This document shows positions 22,990-34,509 of a stretch of DNA of 64,000 nt, in pieces. The notes below the pieces were generated by a model. The model was not told where the DNA came from and ran no database searches. It saw only the letters and a program-made list of their open reading frames with translations. The translations under genes were made by a program, and so were the position numbers. Location of the stretch: positions 130,081,501-130,145,500 of the forward strand of contig CM032233.1 in NCBI GenBank assembly GCA_019009955.1, read 5' to 3'. Numbering within the stretch: position 1 is the stretch's first letter; every line of letters starts with the position of its first letter. This stretch comes from Riptortus pedestris. Its lineage: Eukaryota > Arthropoda > Insecta > Hemiptera > Alydidae.

Positions 22990-23590
22990 AAAATTATAAC
23001 CTCTGTACATTGATTTTTTTCTCGAAATTTCATGATACTTTTTCATTTCACATGCCATAGACACGACATCGGCAATTTGTAGCTTTGGTGTCTGTTTGTT
23101 ACCATTTCACTCATAAGAGGCTAAACGGAATTTTATGAAACTTAGTATGTATATTACTACTAACCCAACTTAGACTTTAGGCTATATTAATATTCTTTGA
23201 GATGATCAGGAGTGGGAGTTATAGGGGGGACCTGAAATTAAAAATAGCAATATTTCGTTTCCTATTGGTTTTTGGCAAATATGCACATAAGAAAAGTTGT
23301 TTATTTTGTTATTTACAATAACTTTTTATAAATACACTTTAGTCATATACCGAAGAGTAGACGATATATATGCTAAAAACTATGGTGTGTGTCAACACTT
23401 TTAAAGGGCACTAAAGACTAAACCAACCTTAACAGAGCTCCTAATGTGGGTTAGTATTAATACCTCTTTGATCATAAGCTATATAAATATTTTTAGGAAA
23501 GAACAGGAGTGGAGGTTATGAGGGAAGCCTGAAATGAAAAATCGAAATATTTCGCTTTCTATTGGGTTTTCATTGAAGTGAGTAGAGTCA
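22990..23590 (-). mobile_element. hairpin-ended repeat family, partial copy
   Basis: The reverse complement of the family seen at 60556-61835: the end with ctctgtacattg...cgaaatttcatgata, the gtgtctgtttgttacc segment, and then two roughly 300-bp subunits each marked by a caggagtgggagttat block. Confidence 0.7.
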
Positions 23591-23780
23591 AATTTGAAGG
23601 ACTGTCCCGGGCCTTTATGGACTGTAGGTCTTCATTCTAAACAAGTGCAAAGAGTCTAACAAGGACTGGTCTAGGTCTGCAAGGACTGAGAGGAGTCAAT
23701 TACAAAGGATTTTCCTGGGGCTTCATGGAGAATAAGTCATCACGTGAAGCAAGTGATTAGAGTAAAATGCAAAGGATTTT
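23577..23780. repeat. degenerate units of the 67-bp minisatellite
   Basis: About three diverged units with the family landmarks gagtagagtcaaat and ggactgtaggtcttcat. It lies between two hairpin-family repeats, 2.1 kb upstream of array 1. Confidence 0.6.
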
Positions 23781-23782
23781 AT

Positions 23783-24300
23783 ATATATACTAGCTAAGGT
23801 AATTCATTTGTGGCTTAATGATGGTATTTTATGTTTGCAAGGCTTTACTTTCCACTATATTTTGACATTTTCCCGTCCCAGTGTTTAGGGTTTATACCCG
23901 TCGTTGCTGTAGATTTGTTAATAATAAAATTATATGTTATTTAAAGCTTCACTGAATATTTTTATATTTCCCGTCTACTTTGCATGTAGTTTTTTTTTTT
24001 TTTTTTTATAACGTAATGGACCATATAATTCATAATCATAGAAGGCATTCTGTCTTTTCAAACCATGCATTAATAAATGTTTTTTTCCCTTGATGCGGTA
24101 CAAAGCTTAATGGTGACAGCTGTTTTAGGTACGTCATAACCGCAATTAAAAATACTCGTTTGTAAGTCTCGATTGAAAACTGTATATTAATATTGGTATA
24201 TAGTAAAATATATCATATATTAACAGAGCTGAGTTAATAAATGACAGAAATAGCTGGGTGCACCTCCCCAGCGTTCATCTTATTAAATTATTTATTTATG
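23783..24300 (+). mobile_element. hairpin-ended repeat family, 5' portion
   Basis: Starts tatatatactagctaaggta, but the GC hairpin seen in other copies is missing. It continues ggctttactttccactat and agggtttatacccgtcgttg as at 60610-60700. Confidence 0.65.
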
Positions 24301-24513
24301 ACGATTGAAAAAATTCACATTCCTGAGAATAAAACTACATTGCTAAAAGTATAAGCATCAATTATCATGTAAACATAGACTTATATGAGGTCGGCAGGGA
24401 AGCGGCAGAACAGATAGGCCACAGGAAGTAACCCCCACCCCACACCCCACACCTCCCTAGGCTCAATGGAGCCAACTCATTTAGGATATCTATCCTGTAA
24501 TACTTTAAATATA

Positions 24514-25124
24514 CACTCAACCCCAAAAAAAAAACCGGACACTTCATTTTTGTCGTATTAAAACCTAATTTTCAGCAATTTTCTTTATGTGGGTATTCTA
24601 GTTATTACAGAGAATTTAGAGTCTAAGTCCATTGAACTAATCCCTTCAGGATTAGTAAACAATTAGATAAAACTCAGATTAGATTTATTTGTCGTGAAGT
24701 TGATCTATTCTAAACTGTAAGTAGTTTTTCGCATATTTAAACATCTTTAATTATTAACCAAGCATGTTCTTTAATTAATGTTTTATTTTTATTTCGGTCC
24801 AGAATAATGGGTCTTTCAAACTTAGATGGAAGGCTTGAGCTTACGTTACATTGCCGAAACGCTTGGGGTAGCGAAGTCTACCATTCACTGTAATAAAAAA
24901 GAAGAATAATTTTTTTTTTTTAAATGTGTTAATTTATCTTTTTCTTTTTTTTTATTTTGTATTTTTTTGTAAATAATCAATAAAAATTATTCACTTTTGG
25001 CAGATTTTGTTTAAATAACCTATAGATTAACCAATTATTTTAATTAATATACATATATATTAAGTATTTAACAAAATTATAAGACTAAATCTAAGTGTCC
25101 GGTTTTTTTTTTTGCGGTTGAGTG
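24514..25124 (+). mobile_element. deleted Tc1-like element with HTH remnant
   Basis: Inverted termini cactcaacccc...accggacactt and aagtgtccgg...gcggttgagtg, flanked by TA (24512-24513, 25125-25126). It is 611 bp long. The inside (about 24845-24900) still encodes LRYIAETLGVAKSTIHC, the first DNA-binding helices of a Tc1-type transposase. The catalytic part is deleted, so it would depend on a transposase supplied in trans. Confidence 0.88.
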
Positions 25125-25139
25125 TATTAACAAATCAGA

Positions 25140-25920
25140 TTACTTTATCTTCACAATACTAAAACTGTTTGTTCAAATATTTCTCACGTTTTAATTAAAT
25201 AAAGTATTAAATACACATAGGGAAATCCAGCGTTTCTCATGAATTATTGTTTGGGATATGAGAAGGGAGGAAAGTATACTTTACCTGGTACCCCTGTTCG
25301 TACCTAAAAATTTTAATATAGCTTATAATCAGGGAGGTTTTAATACTAAATTACATACGGAGTTTCGTTAAGTTCGGTTAAGTCTTTTATGCCCATTAAA
25401 ATTGTTGAATCCCGCTTTAGTTTTTAGTGTATATCTCGTTTATACTTTGTTATACGACAAAAGTGAATATAACATAAGTTACTCTAAATAACTTCTGTTA
25501 AGTGCATATTTATGGAAAAATAATGCGAAACGAAATCTAGCTATTTTTAATTTCACGCCTCCCTTCTAACCCCCACTCCTGATTGTCTCAGAGAATATTA
25601 CATAGGAGTGGGGGTTATAAGGGAAGCCTGAAATGTAAATATGCGAAACATCATTTTCTACTTGTTTACAGACAAACATGCACAAAACAAAAGTTGTTTA
25701 CTTTGTTATTAAGAGTAACTTTTGTTTTATACATTTTTTCGGTAACAATGTATGAAGCAAGTAATTTGCGTAGAAATATTGAAATACCCCAAAAATATTT
25801 CCAATATGAACTATAGGTATTAAAGTAATGCAATGGTGATAAAACTCAAGCAGGAGCGGAAGTTGTCGGCAGGCTAACACGGTTAATTGTATTAACTAAT
25901 TTTCTGTGAAATGTTTTCCT
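25140..25920. mobile_element. hairpin-ended repeat family, rearranged copy
   Basis: A plus-oriented part (to about 25595) meets an inverted part (25603-25918) at cataggagtgggggttataa. It shares the ttaattaaataaagta and gcggaag..gtcggcaggcta blocks with the copy at 31440-32990. Confidence 0.6.
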
Positions 25921-27310
25921 GTGGCATTTTAAGGACTGTAGATCTCCATAAGTAGCTTGTGAGCAGAGTCAAATATCGAGAATTGCTGTGGCCCTACAAT
26001 GAATGTAGATCTTCATAAGTAGCTTGTGAGCAGAGTCAAATATCGAGAATTGCTGTGGCCCTACAATGAATGTAGATCTTCATAAGTAGCTTGTGAGCAG
26101 AGTCAAATATCGAGAATTGCTGTGGCCCTACAATGAATGTAGATCTTCATAAGTAGCTTGTGAGCAGAGTCAAATATCGAAAATTGCTGTGGCCCTTCAA
26201 GGACTGTAGATATTCATAAATAGCTTGTGAGCAGAGTAAAATACCAAGAATTGCTGTGGCACAACAAGCACTGGAGATCTTCATAAGTAGCTTGTGAGCA
26301 GGACTCTATATCATCATAACAAGCATGTGAGCAGATTCAAATACCAAGAATTGCTATGGGCCTTCAAGGACTCTATTTCATCATAAGAAGCATCTGAGCA
26401 GTCAAATAACAAGAATTGCAATGAGCCTTCAAAGACTCTATATTATCACAAGGAGCATGTGAGCAGATTCAAATACCAAGAATTGCTATGGGCCTTCAAG
26501 GACTCTATTTCATCATAAGAAGCATCTGAGCAGTCAAATAACAAGAATTGCAATGAGCCTTCAAAGACTCTATATTATCACAAGAAGCATGTGAGCAGAG
26601 TCAAATACCAAGAATTGCTATGGGCCATCAAGGACTCTATTTCATCATAAGAAGCATGTGAGCAGTCAAATAACAAGAATTGCAATGGGCCTTCAAAGAC
26701 TATATCATCATAAGAAGCATGTGAGCAGTCAAATAACAAGAATTGCTATGGGCCTTCAAGGACTCTATATCGTCATAAGAAGCATGTGAGCAGTCAAATA
26801 ACAAGAATTGCTATGGGCCTTCAAGGACTCTATATCGTCATAAAAAGCATGTGTGCACAGTCAAATACCAAGAATTGCTATGGGCCTTCAAGGACTCTAT
26901 ATCATCATAAGAAGCATGTGAGCAGTCAAATAACAAGAATTGCTATGGGCCTTCAAGGACTCTATATCGTCATATGAAGCATGTGTGCAGAGTCAAATAC
27001 CAAGAATTGCTATGGGCCTTCAAGGACTCTATATCGTCATAAGAAGCATGTGTGCACAGTCAAATACCAAGAATTGCTATGGGCCTTCAAGAACTCTATA
27101 TCGTCATGATAAGCAAGTGAGTAGAGCCAAATTCTGTTATGGGCGTCTATGGGCAGTTCATCTTCATTACATGCAAGTCAGTAGCGTCAAATACAAGGGA
27201 CTGCCCTCGGGGCTTCAAGGGCTTTATAATAAGCAACAGACAAGTTTCAAATGTCTGGGTCCTTCAAGTGCTCTAGACCTTGATAATTTAGAAGTGAGAA
27301 GATTTTTATG
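25905..27310. repeat. 67-bp minisatellite array 1, about 21 units
   Basis: Unit landmarks are gagcagagtcaaata, gaattgctatgggcc, cttcaaggactctata and tcatcataagaagcatgt. The first units are almost identical. The later ones lose a few bases, and the last three (27110-27310) are diverged. The array ends about 70 bp before the first copy of the promoter/first exon. Confidence 0.95.
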
Positions 27311-27379
27311 ACAAGGAATACTTTCAATCAAGGAATACCCAGATCCGACAGGAAATATCCAGATAAGACATAGTCCTTT

Positions 27380-27490
27380 TGTTTGTATTCGTGGAATTTC
27401 TCATTCTCATTGGAAAAGATTCACGTGATTGGCTAATTGATAATAGAGGACGCCATTTTTCCGCGTTAAGCCCCCACCAGTCAGTCGTTC
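27380..27490 (+). promoter_or_regulatory. promoter copy A of the 192-residue gene
   Basis: Shared elements with copy B: attctcattgg (inverted CCAAT box), CACGTG E-box at 27422-27427, a YY1-like cgccattttt at 27451-27460, and the TTCAGTT initiator with its A at 27491. No TATA box is seen. Conservation of these blocks between two copies that differ elsewhere supports function; factor names are by motif resemblance only. Confidence 0.6.
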
Positions 27491-27590
27491 AGTTCTCTGC
27501 TTGCTCTTGTCAAGTACACTTGCCCGTTCTTCTGCTAGTTCTCTTCCGACTGCCCTACGCATCTTCTACATTGAAGACCTGCTTCTAACT

Positions 27591-27612
27591 ATGTCTTCAT
27601 TATTCCTATCGA
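27591..27612 (+). CDS. alternative first coding exon A
   Basis: ATG TCT TCA TTA TTC CTA TCG A, then a gtaaga donor, giving MSSLFLS plus one base. The predicted 5' UTR (27491-27590) is 100 nt, as in copy B. The one-base overhang fits the two-base start of exon 2 at 39136, so a transcript from here would encode the same protein with Leu for Gln at residue 6. Exon 2 is 11.5 kb away and no other compatible acceptor was seen nearer. Confidence 0.55.
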
Positions 27613-28137
27613 GTAAGATCATATTTTTTTAACAGTTTTATTTGATATCTATAATCATTTTGGCTTAATACGTCCGTTTCTTAATATGTATTTAGTATTT
27701 TTTATTTATTATTTTGGAACGTTCGCTGCGAGGCGATATTGCTCATAAAAAACAGTGTATATAAACAAAATACAAAAATGAAAACTGTAACAATAAAATA
27801 TTAAACCATACTTTAGAACAGAACAAACTTAGAACGCAAACAAATAACAAAACGCAACTAAATAACAGAACGCAACAAAATAAAAAATCGCAACTAAATA
27901 AAAGAACGCTATCAAATAACAAATCTCAACTAAATAACAGAACGTAACCAAATAACAAAACGCAACTAAAGAGACAAAAAAATAATTATATACTTTGAAT
28001 GGTTAATAATAAAACCAAAATCAAATAAATAAAAATTAGTATGTACATTAATAAAATGAACAGATTAAACTTTCTAATATCTAAAATACTTGCCATCATA
28101 TGCTCTCACTTTCTGTATCGCATATTTAAACACGCAC

Positions 28138-28211
<74 letters not shown>

Positions 28212-29345
28212 ACAGTTTAGCTAGAGTTTAAAATATTTAATTTAAGAAGGATTAAAAAGGATTTTAAAATGTAATACTTCTAAATTTGTGAGTATATGTT
28301 AATGTAAATTGTGAGTATTTAGTATTTAACTAATTCTATTTATACTTGTATTACGTGGTATTGTAATAATTATAAACTTATTTTATTGTTACATAGAATA
28401 CTAGGTTTGATATCCGTTGATGACTGGTGAAAAAATAATTTATTTCCTTTAGGAATGTAAAAACGTATTTACTCAAGAACAAAATAATTCCATCCATTCT
28501 TGAGACTTTGGGTTTATAGAAACCCAAACACACCAACCACATATAGATGTCGTAACATATTTTAAATTTTACCAATATCATTTTGACTACCAAACTCATG
28601 AGTATCACACTAAATAGTAGGAGGATCTCAAATATTACTAGTTATATATTTTTTATGTGAATTTTATGATAATGAATTACTAAGAAAAATGATAAACTTG
28701 TTTTACTTACTTTTTCAAAAATAATAATCTATAGAATAATTTCATATCATTTATTTCAATAACCTCTAACTGTATTTACCATTAAGGTTTATATCAAAGT
28801 AATGTCATGATATCTAATTCCTCTATCTAGTAGACGCATTAATTCTTAATGTCCTACAGCTAAAGGTTTGAATTATCCCCTCGATAGAATCTAAATACAT
28901 GTTTTATTATTTATTTTTCCGCACCATTATGGATTAAAATGTAAGAATTATAATAATAATGTAATTTATAATAATTGAAATTTTGTTCTACCGGAACATA
29001 AGAATGACACTGAATGCTTATAATTTAGAGTTATACTCTCAAGATATAAAACCGCTTTTTATATATTAAACATTTCTGGTAATATCGAAATAAATTTTTT
29101 TCAGAACTTCGTAGAAGACAAAAAAGTGCAATATTATTATTAATAATGAGATAGGGAATGAATCAAAACATAGTATATACAAAATATACTATAAATCATA
29201 CCAATTTTCTTGCATGAGTCATAGATAATATAGTTAGTCTGCGCTTCCTTATCAGTTACTCAGAATCCAATTTAAAAATGTTTGGATTCAAAAATTTTGT
29301 CGAGTTCTATTAGTCATAGGCCAACTTAAAACACGCCATGGCCTT
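27613..29345 (+). other. duplicated intron-1 segment, copy A, plus insertion
   Basis: After the donor, blocks such as gaatgtaaaaacg, caaaataattccatcc and ggattcaaaa match 37742-38660. About 600 bp with no partner (about 27720-28310) holds aacaaaacgcaactaaat-like repeats and a CA microsatellite (28133-28206). No exon is seen. Confidence 0.65.
28133..28206. repeat. CA microsatellite
   Basis: A dinucleotide tract of about 36 units within the part of copy A that copy B lacks. Confidence 0.95.
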
Positions 29346-29359
29346 ATCAGACCATTAAA

Positions 29360-30350
29360 TAGTCCGTATGGCAGGGGCTGTGTAAAGTAAGCAATTTCCC
29401 ATCTGATGGTATAAGAGAACTTTTGGTCTCTTTATCAGTGTTATTCCCTATTTCTAAGAGGAATGCAGGGGCCCTGCGCGCCTGCTCCTGCGTCCTCGTA
29501 AACAAAGCATATTACCCTCGTGAAAGTTTTACATTAGAGTAAATCTGCATACTGCTAACACTTTTAAAAACCGCCCCCGTGAATTAATTAAACGGGTATG
29601 AGAAAAGGAATTCGGTTAAGTTAATTTTAATAAGCTCCCAACGTGAAACGGCTTATGAATTAGTAAACAAATAGCGTCTGCCAACCACTGAGAGCTGAAC
29701 AGATAGACATATTCTACACCGGATAAAGAAAAACAATTACATGATATACATCTGTATTTAACACATTAACATTATTGCAGGCTATTTGCTATAATCTAGA
29801 AATGCCCATTTTATAATGAATCAGAATAATTTTTATTTTGCATAACTAAAAATTTTAGTAGTCCATTGAAATAAAGAAGGAGCGGGGGCATCAATCAGAA
29901 CGTTTTTGAATATATCTCACAAAGTTATAAGTTTTAGGAAGGGACAAGAAAAGGTTTAGTTTATACACGACGGCCCGTTTTACAGAAAACGGCACCCCGA
30001 ACCGAACTAATCGGGAAACTTCCGACAATAGCCTGACTCACACTTATTTAAATTGCAAATATATCGGTTATTTTTAGTGTTTGAGAATAACATGTATAAA
30101 AAAACAATATTTATAGCAAATTTGATTTGCAATAAGATTAGTTCTATACAATTTTTCGATCCGACGTACAGTAACGAAGATATTTCGAATTTTCAAAAAA
30201 TTCCCCCTCTAAATCCCCCCCCCGCCTCCCACTGGTCGGATTTTAGCCATTCACGAACTTGATCTTTCTTTTTACATACAACGATTAAATATCGAGTTTA
30301 GCAACGATTAAACAAAAATTGCGACCGCTAGAGCGTTAACAGACAAATAT
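29360..30350 (-). mobile_element. HINE-like element, degenerate, near full length
   Basis: Starts agtccgtatggcaggggctg with a decayed subterminal repeat, includes the ggttaagttaattttaataa block, the ttcgatccgacg block and gcgaccgctagagcg, and loses its 5' end near 30350. Confidence 0.6.
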
Positions 30351-30559
30351 ATCAGATATATATGATTGTATAGTTGTGTCTTCTTGTCGTCTAGCTACTC
30401 CTCTATCTCTCTTTTTTTATGCCAAGATTTCCACTTTAGGTTGAGGTTTTTGTATGTTTTTTATTTTGGACGTTTGACGGAATTTTCGATTTTTGTTTAT
30501 GTCTAATTGTCCTTTCGGATACTTCCTCTGGTGATTACGACGAAAATGAGGTCATCCGT

Positions 30560-30610
30560 GCAAAAATCTTATATATATATTATATAATATATTATATTTA
30601 TATATATATA

Positions 30611-30641
<31 letters not shown>

Positions 30642-30652
30642 CTATATATATA
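30560..30652. repeat. AT microsatellite
   Basis: Imperfect TA tract directly before the compact HINE copy. Confidence 0.9.
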
Positions 30653-30653
30653 T

Positions 30654-30936
30654 TAGCAGGTTTTCCCATAAGGCGATTCTGCTATTGAGGTTGTATCCTA
30701 CTCATGACGAATATTTTTCGGAAATTTTTTTCTTCAAATGACCATCGATCGTTACTACCTAGTAGATTAGATGACGAAAATGATGTCCGTTCCAAACTGT
30801 TGACGCTCTAACGGTACGCTAATTTTTGTTTGATTTAATCACGGTGGTATTGTGTCTAAAGTATGCTGATTTCTATATTGTAAAAATTCACATGGGAATT
30901 CTGCTTAGTTTAAGCAGCCCCTGCGTGACGGACTTT

Positions 30937-30937
<1 letters not shown>
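30654..30937 (+). mobile_element. HINE-like element, compact copy with both ends
   Basis: 284 bp, from tagcaggttttcccataagg to an ttctgcttagtttaagcagc hairpin end and gtgacggac. The middle is deleted, so both termini are seen close together, which helps define the element. Confidence 0.7.
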
Positions 30938-30975
<38 letters not shown>

Positions 30976-30982
30976 TTATATT

Positions 30983-31210
30983 ATATATTTGTCTTGTACA
31001 GCTCCTAGCGGTCGCAAATTTTTGTTTGCATCGTTCGGTACCAAACTAGATATTTAGTCGTTTTATGTTAAATGAAAGGTCAAGCTTTGCTAATTAGCAC
31101 TCATTCTTCCATGATGATATAGCATATATTAATATTTATAGGTTCAACAAGGGGAGTGGGGGTCGGGGGGTTTTATGGGGGGAGGGAGGCCTGTGTTATA
31201 TACATTAGCG
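30983..31210 (+). mobile_element. HINE-like middle fragment
   Basis: Contains agctcctagcggtcgcaa, the tcgatattt-like block and a gggg-rich block, as in longer copies. Confidence 0.55.
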
Positions 31211-31439
31211 ATATTTTCATTTTTTTTCTGTTTTTATTGGCATTATCTGTTTGTTGTTTTCTGTGTTATTTGTGTTTTGTTGTACATAACAAAAGCTGTT
31301 TACTTTTTTATTTAGAAGTAACTTTTGTTTTGTAATAAATTAATTTAAGGTAAAGAAAAGAAAGTAAGAAGTAATGTGCGCTAGTATTTTAGGAAATACT
31401 GTGATTCTCACACAAATTCATTCTAATATGAAAACTACC

Positions 31440-32990
31440 AGGTAACCTCAACTAAGGGATATATTGATTGAAATCCATGTTGAAATTTTATCCTTAATAA
31501 TTCACATCTATGTTATTTTTAAACCCCAGCAACAGATTGCAAGTAAAGGATACAGCCCCCCCACCTTCTTTGATCCCTAACATTAATTGATGAGAACCAT
31601 CCGGTTTTCCCTATGTGTATATAGTACTTTATTTAATTAAAACGTGTAAAATATTTGAACAATCAGTTTGGACTTAAAAATTTTGATATAGCTTATAATA
31701 TCAAAATTTTTAAGTCTAAACGGGAGTGGGGGTTATGAGGGAGGCTTGAAATTAAAAATAACGATATTTCGTTCCTATTAGATTCTTGGCAAACATGCAC
31801 TTAACAAAAGTTGTTTATTTCGTTATTTAGAGTAACTTTTGTTGCATTTAGAGTAACTTTTGTTGCATTCACTTATTTCCTAAAATGAAGTTAACACGAG
31901 ATATGCGCTAAAACTATAGTGGGAGTCGTTAATATTATTTGCGCTTATTTAAGTGTTTTTAATGAATACATATTATGACAAATGATTTTACGTTTTAGTC
32001 ACATATGATAAATCTAAGATTAGTGAGGTTATATATCTCCGTCACCCCCTTCTTATTTATTGATTCTTCCTAGAAAAAAACCTTGTTATTTATTTCCAGT
32101 AGAAATGTAAACTATAAGAGCATTTCCGTTATTTAGTTTGAATAATGTATTATTTAACAAAGTCATGCTGAATTGGCACAAGGAGTGATAGCGGATTATA
32201 GGGGTCAAACTCCCCCTCTTTGGCACTGCTAATATACTATCTTATTTCCGATATCTTGATGTTATTGAAACAATTATGCACCATCATAACAATTAGACGT
32301 AAATGGTAATGTCATTATGAAAAAAGACAATATCCGTTTAAACTTGATATGATATAAAGTATTACTTATTTTGCAGGGAGGGCTACGATCTCTTCCCCTC
32401 ACCTATTTTTTTGAACATAAATGAAATTATTTTTAGGTTAATACTTAATTCCATCAGGTAGATAAATTATTAAAATAATATTTTGAATCAATAATTTAAG
32501 GAAAACAATGGTGATAACCCTCATTCTGGAGCGGAAGGTGACCGGAGGCTAAAACAGTTAATTAAGTTAACTTATTTACTGTGAAATGCTAGCACTATTG
32601 GAAGTGATTTACACTGAGATTTACTAGTACGAGTATAATCTAATGTACAAAACTATATGTACTCGGATTGTTTTTAGACAGGAAATAAGTTTCATTATAG
32701 ATGATATTTAAATGTAATGAATGCTATCCATGATTATGGTTTCAAGTATCCAAAAAGGTGAGTCAAAAAGTGGAGAGGGATAGATCAGGAACACATTTTT
32801 ATTTATTTTTCAAAACTAAAATTTCTATTCTACTACTCCCCAAAAGATACCCTTTACGACTGGCTAATTCGGGAAAACAATATGTCGTGGAGGGAAGTGT
32901 AATTGTACACATTCAAGTCTTGATATAAAAATGCCATTATTAGTCAGTCAACAATGATTTCCCGGGCTTCGCCGGGTACTTCAGCTAGTA
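31440..32990 (-). mobile_element. hairpin-ended repeat family, long copy
   Basis: Ends (reverse strand start) at 32990 with ctagctgaagtacccggcga then agcccggg. The next 700 bp match the copy at 63215-64000. It includes a 19-bp perfect palindrome pair around 31670-31715 at a subunit junction. Confidence 0.75.
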
Positions 32991-32994
32991 TATA

Positions 32995-33124
32995 GATATA
33001 TATATAATTTAGAACGGACCTCTTTTTCGTCATTTCCTGGGTAGGATCGATGGACATTTGAAGAAAATTTTCAAAAATCGCGTCATGAGTACGACCTCAA
33101 TAGCTGATTTCCTTTAAGGGAAAT
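32995..33124 (-). mobile_element. HINE-like 5'-end fragment
   Basis: Reverse complement of the 5' end: cgtcatttcctgggtaggat, tcgatggacatttgaag, and gatttcctttaagggaaatc near the terminus. Confidence 0.7.
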
Positions 33125-33354
33125 CTTCTAAAACAGATGAGTTGAAGGGAGTGGTAGCCGAGGGGTGGGGGATGGGGTACCGAAGGCTGAAAACTGAACA
33201 TTAGAAAGCCAAAGGCTTCAAACTCTATCCAGAAATACGAGGAAATTCACTAATATCAGAGTTGCAAGAAAATGTACAGTAACGTGCAGACTATGTAACA
33301 TTTTTCAATCCGAAGAGTAATAATGGCGATAATTGCCAAGACAATAAAAATTAT

Positions 33355-33483
33355 ATATGTAAAAATTTAAAATGCAATTATTTTTGTCATCTAGTGGATC
33401 GGTGGACATTGGAAAGTTTTTTCATCAATCGTATAATGACTTAAAACTCAAAGACGTTTTCCTTTAGGTGTATCTGTTAAAAT
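33355..33483 (-). mobile_element. HINE-like 5'-end fragment, diverged
   Basis: Diverged matches to gtcatctagtggatcggtgg and ttttcctttagg at the terminus. Confidence 0.45.
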
Positions 33484-34509
33484 GTATTTGCTGAGAATTT
33501 ATTTTAATAAATTGTGTTTGCTACATTTTCTCTTAGAATAAAGTAGTTTTCTATAAGTCTTCCAAACTAAACAGACACTGACACTCTATTTTCTTGTTAA
33601 TTTATTATAAGAAAATATTCACTGACAGATAGTAGTTAACTTATAATTTATATTACCTGTTGCTCTATTCAAACGGATGAAAATAAATAGTCTTTATAGA
33701 GAAGATTGAGTTATTGCCTACAGGAAATTCTTTCTAGACAGATATTTGAAGGTACTGAGTGGCGAAGGCATTTATATTCCTTTGAAATGAGAGAAAAATG
33801 GGCAGGCTCTCTTTCTTGTCAAAGTGGACGGACGTTTTTAGTGTTGTTAATTGCCCTGACCCGATGCCAGCTGATGCAGCCCGGTGCATTCGTGCCTTCC
33901 TTCAGGCATAAAATGTCTTTGACGGTAAGAAGCCCATCTCACGCATCCTCCCAGCATGTGCAGTAATTCATTTAGAGCTGACAGCTCGTACATGCGCCTG
34001 GACGGAATTCATAAAAGAGACAAACCGACTGTGGGCTAACAAGAATTGTTTAGTCCTCTCACATAAATATTAGAGGATGAATTCAAAGTATTAATAATAC
34101 TTACTGATAGTCCTTTGAAATACATCTTTCCATGATAACCTGGAGCATTTCAATGATATATTAACTACAAGATAAAAACCTACATAAGTCTACTTGTTCC
34201 TATTAAATAAATATAAATTTAATTTTTCTAGGTGATTTATATATTTCTGAACTGATTATAAAAATTCATTCGACATTGACAAGACATGATATTACGACGC
34301 CCCCCCCCCGATAAATTCCCTTGAACTAAGGTACATTCTAGATTTTGAAAATGGATTAATGTATTAATAATTCTCCCAATATTCTAAATTCATAAATGGA
34401 TAAATAAAATTAACTCAGCTTTCTATACCCAAAACTCTAATACAAATCAGCATAAAATTTCATTAAATAGTTAGAACTTCAGTAATTTATTAAATGTTCA
34501 ATGTAGATA
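33484..34509. other. no recognised feature
   Basis: A plus-strand open frame of 86 codons (33706-33966) matches nothing I recognise and lacks splice or promoter support. Confidence 0.4.

Noticed and set aside
26786..27311. Repeat protein with IAMGLQGLYIV units
   Set aside because: A by-product of the 67-bp minisatellite; the frame shifts because 67 is not a multiple of three, and it holds only over the shortened units.
33706..33966. 86-codon plus-strand gene
   Set aside because: No recognisable domain, promoter, splice sites or codon pattern; chance length in this composition.
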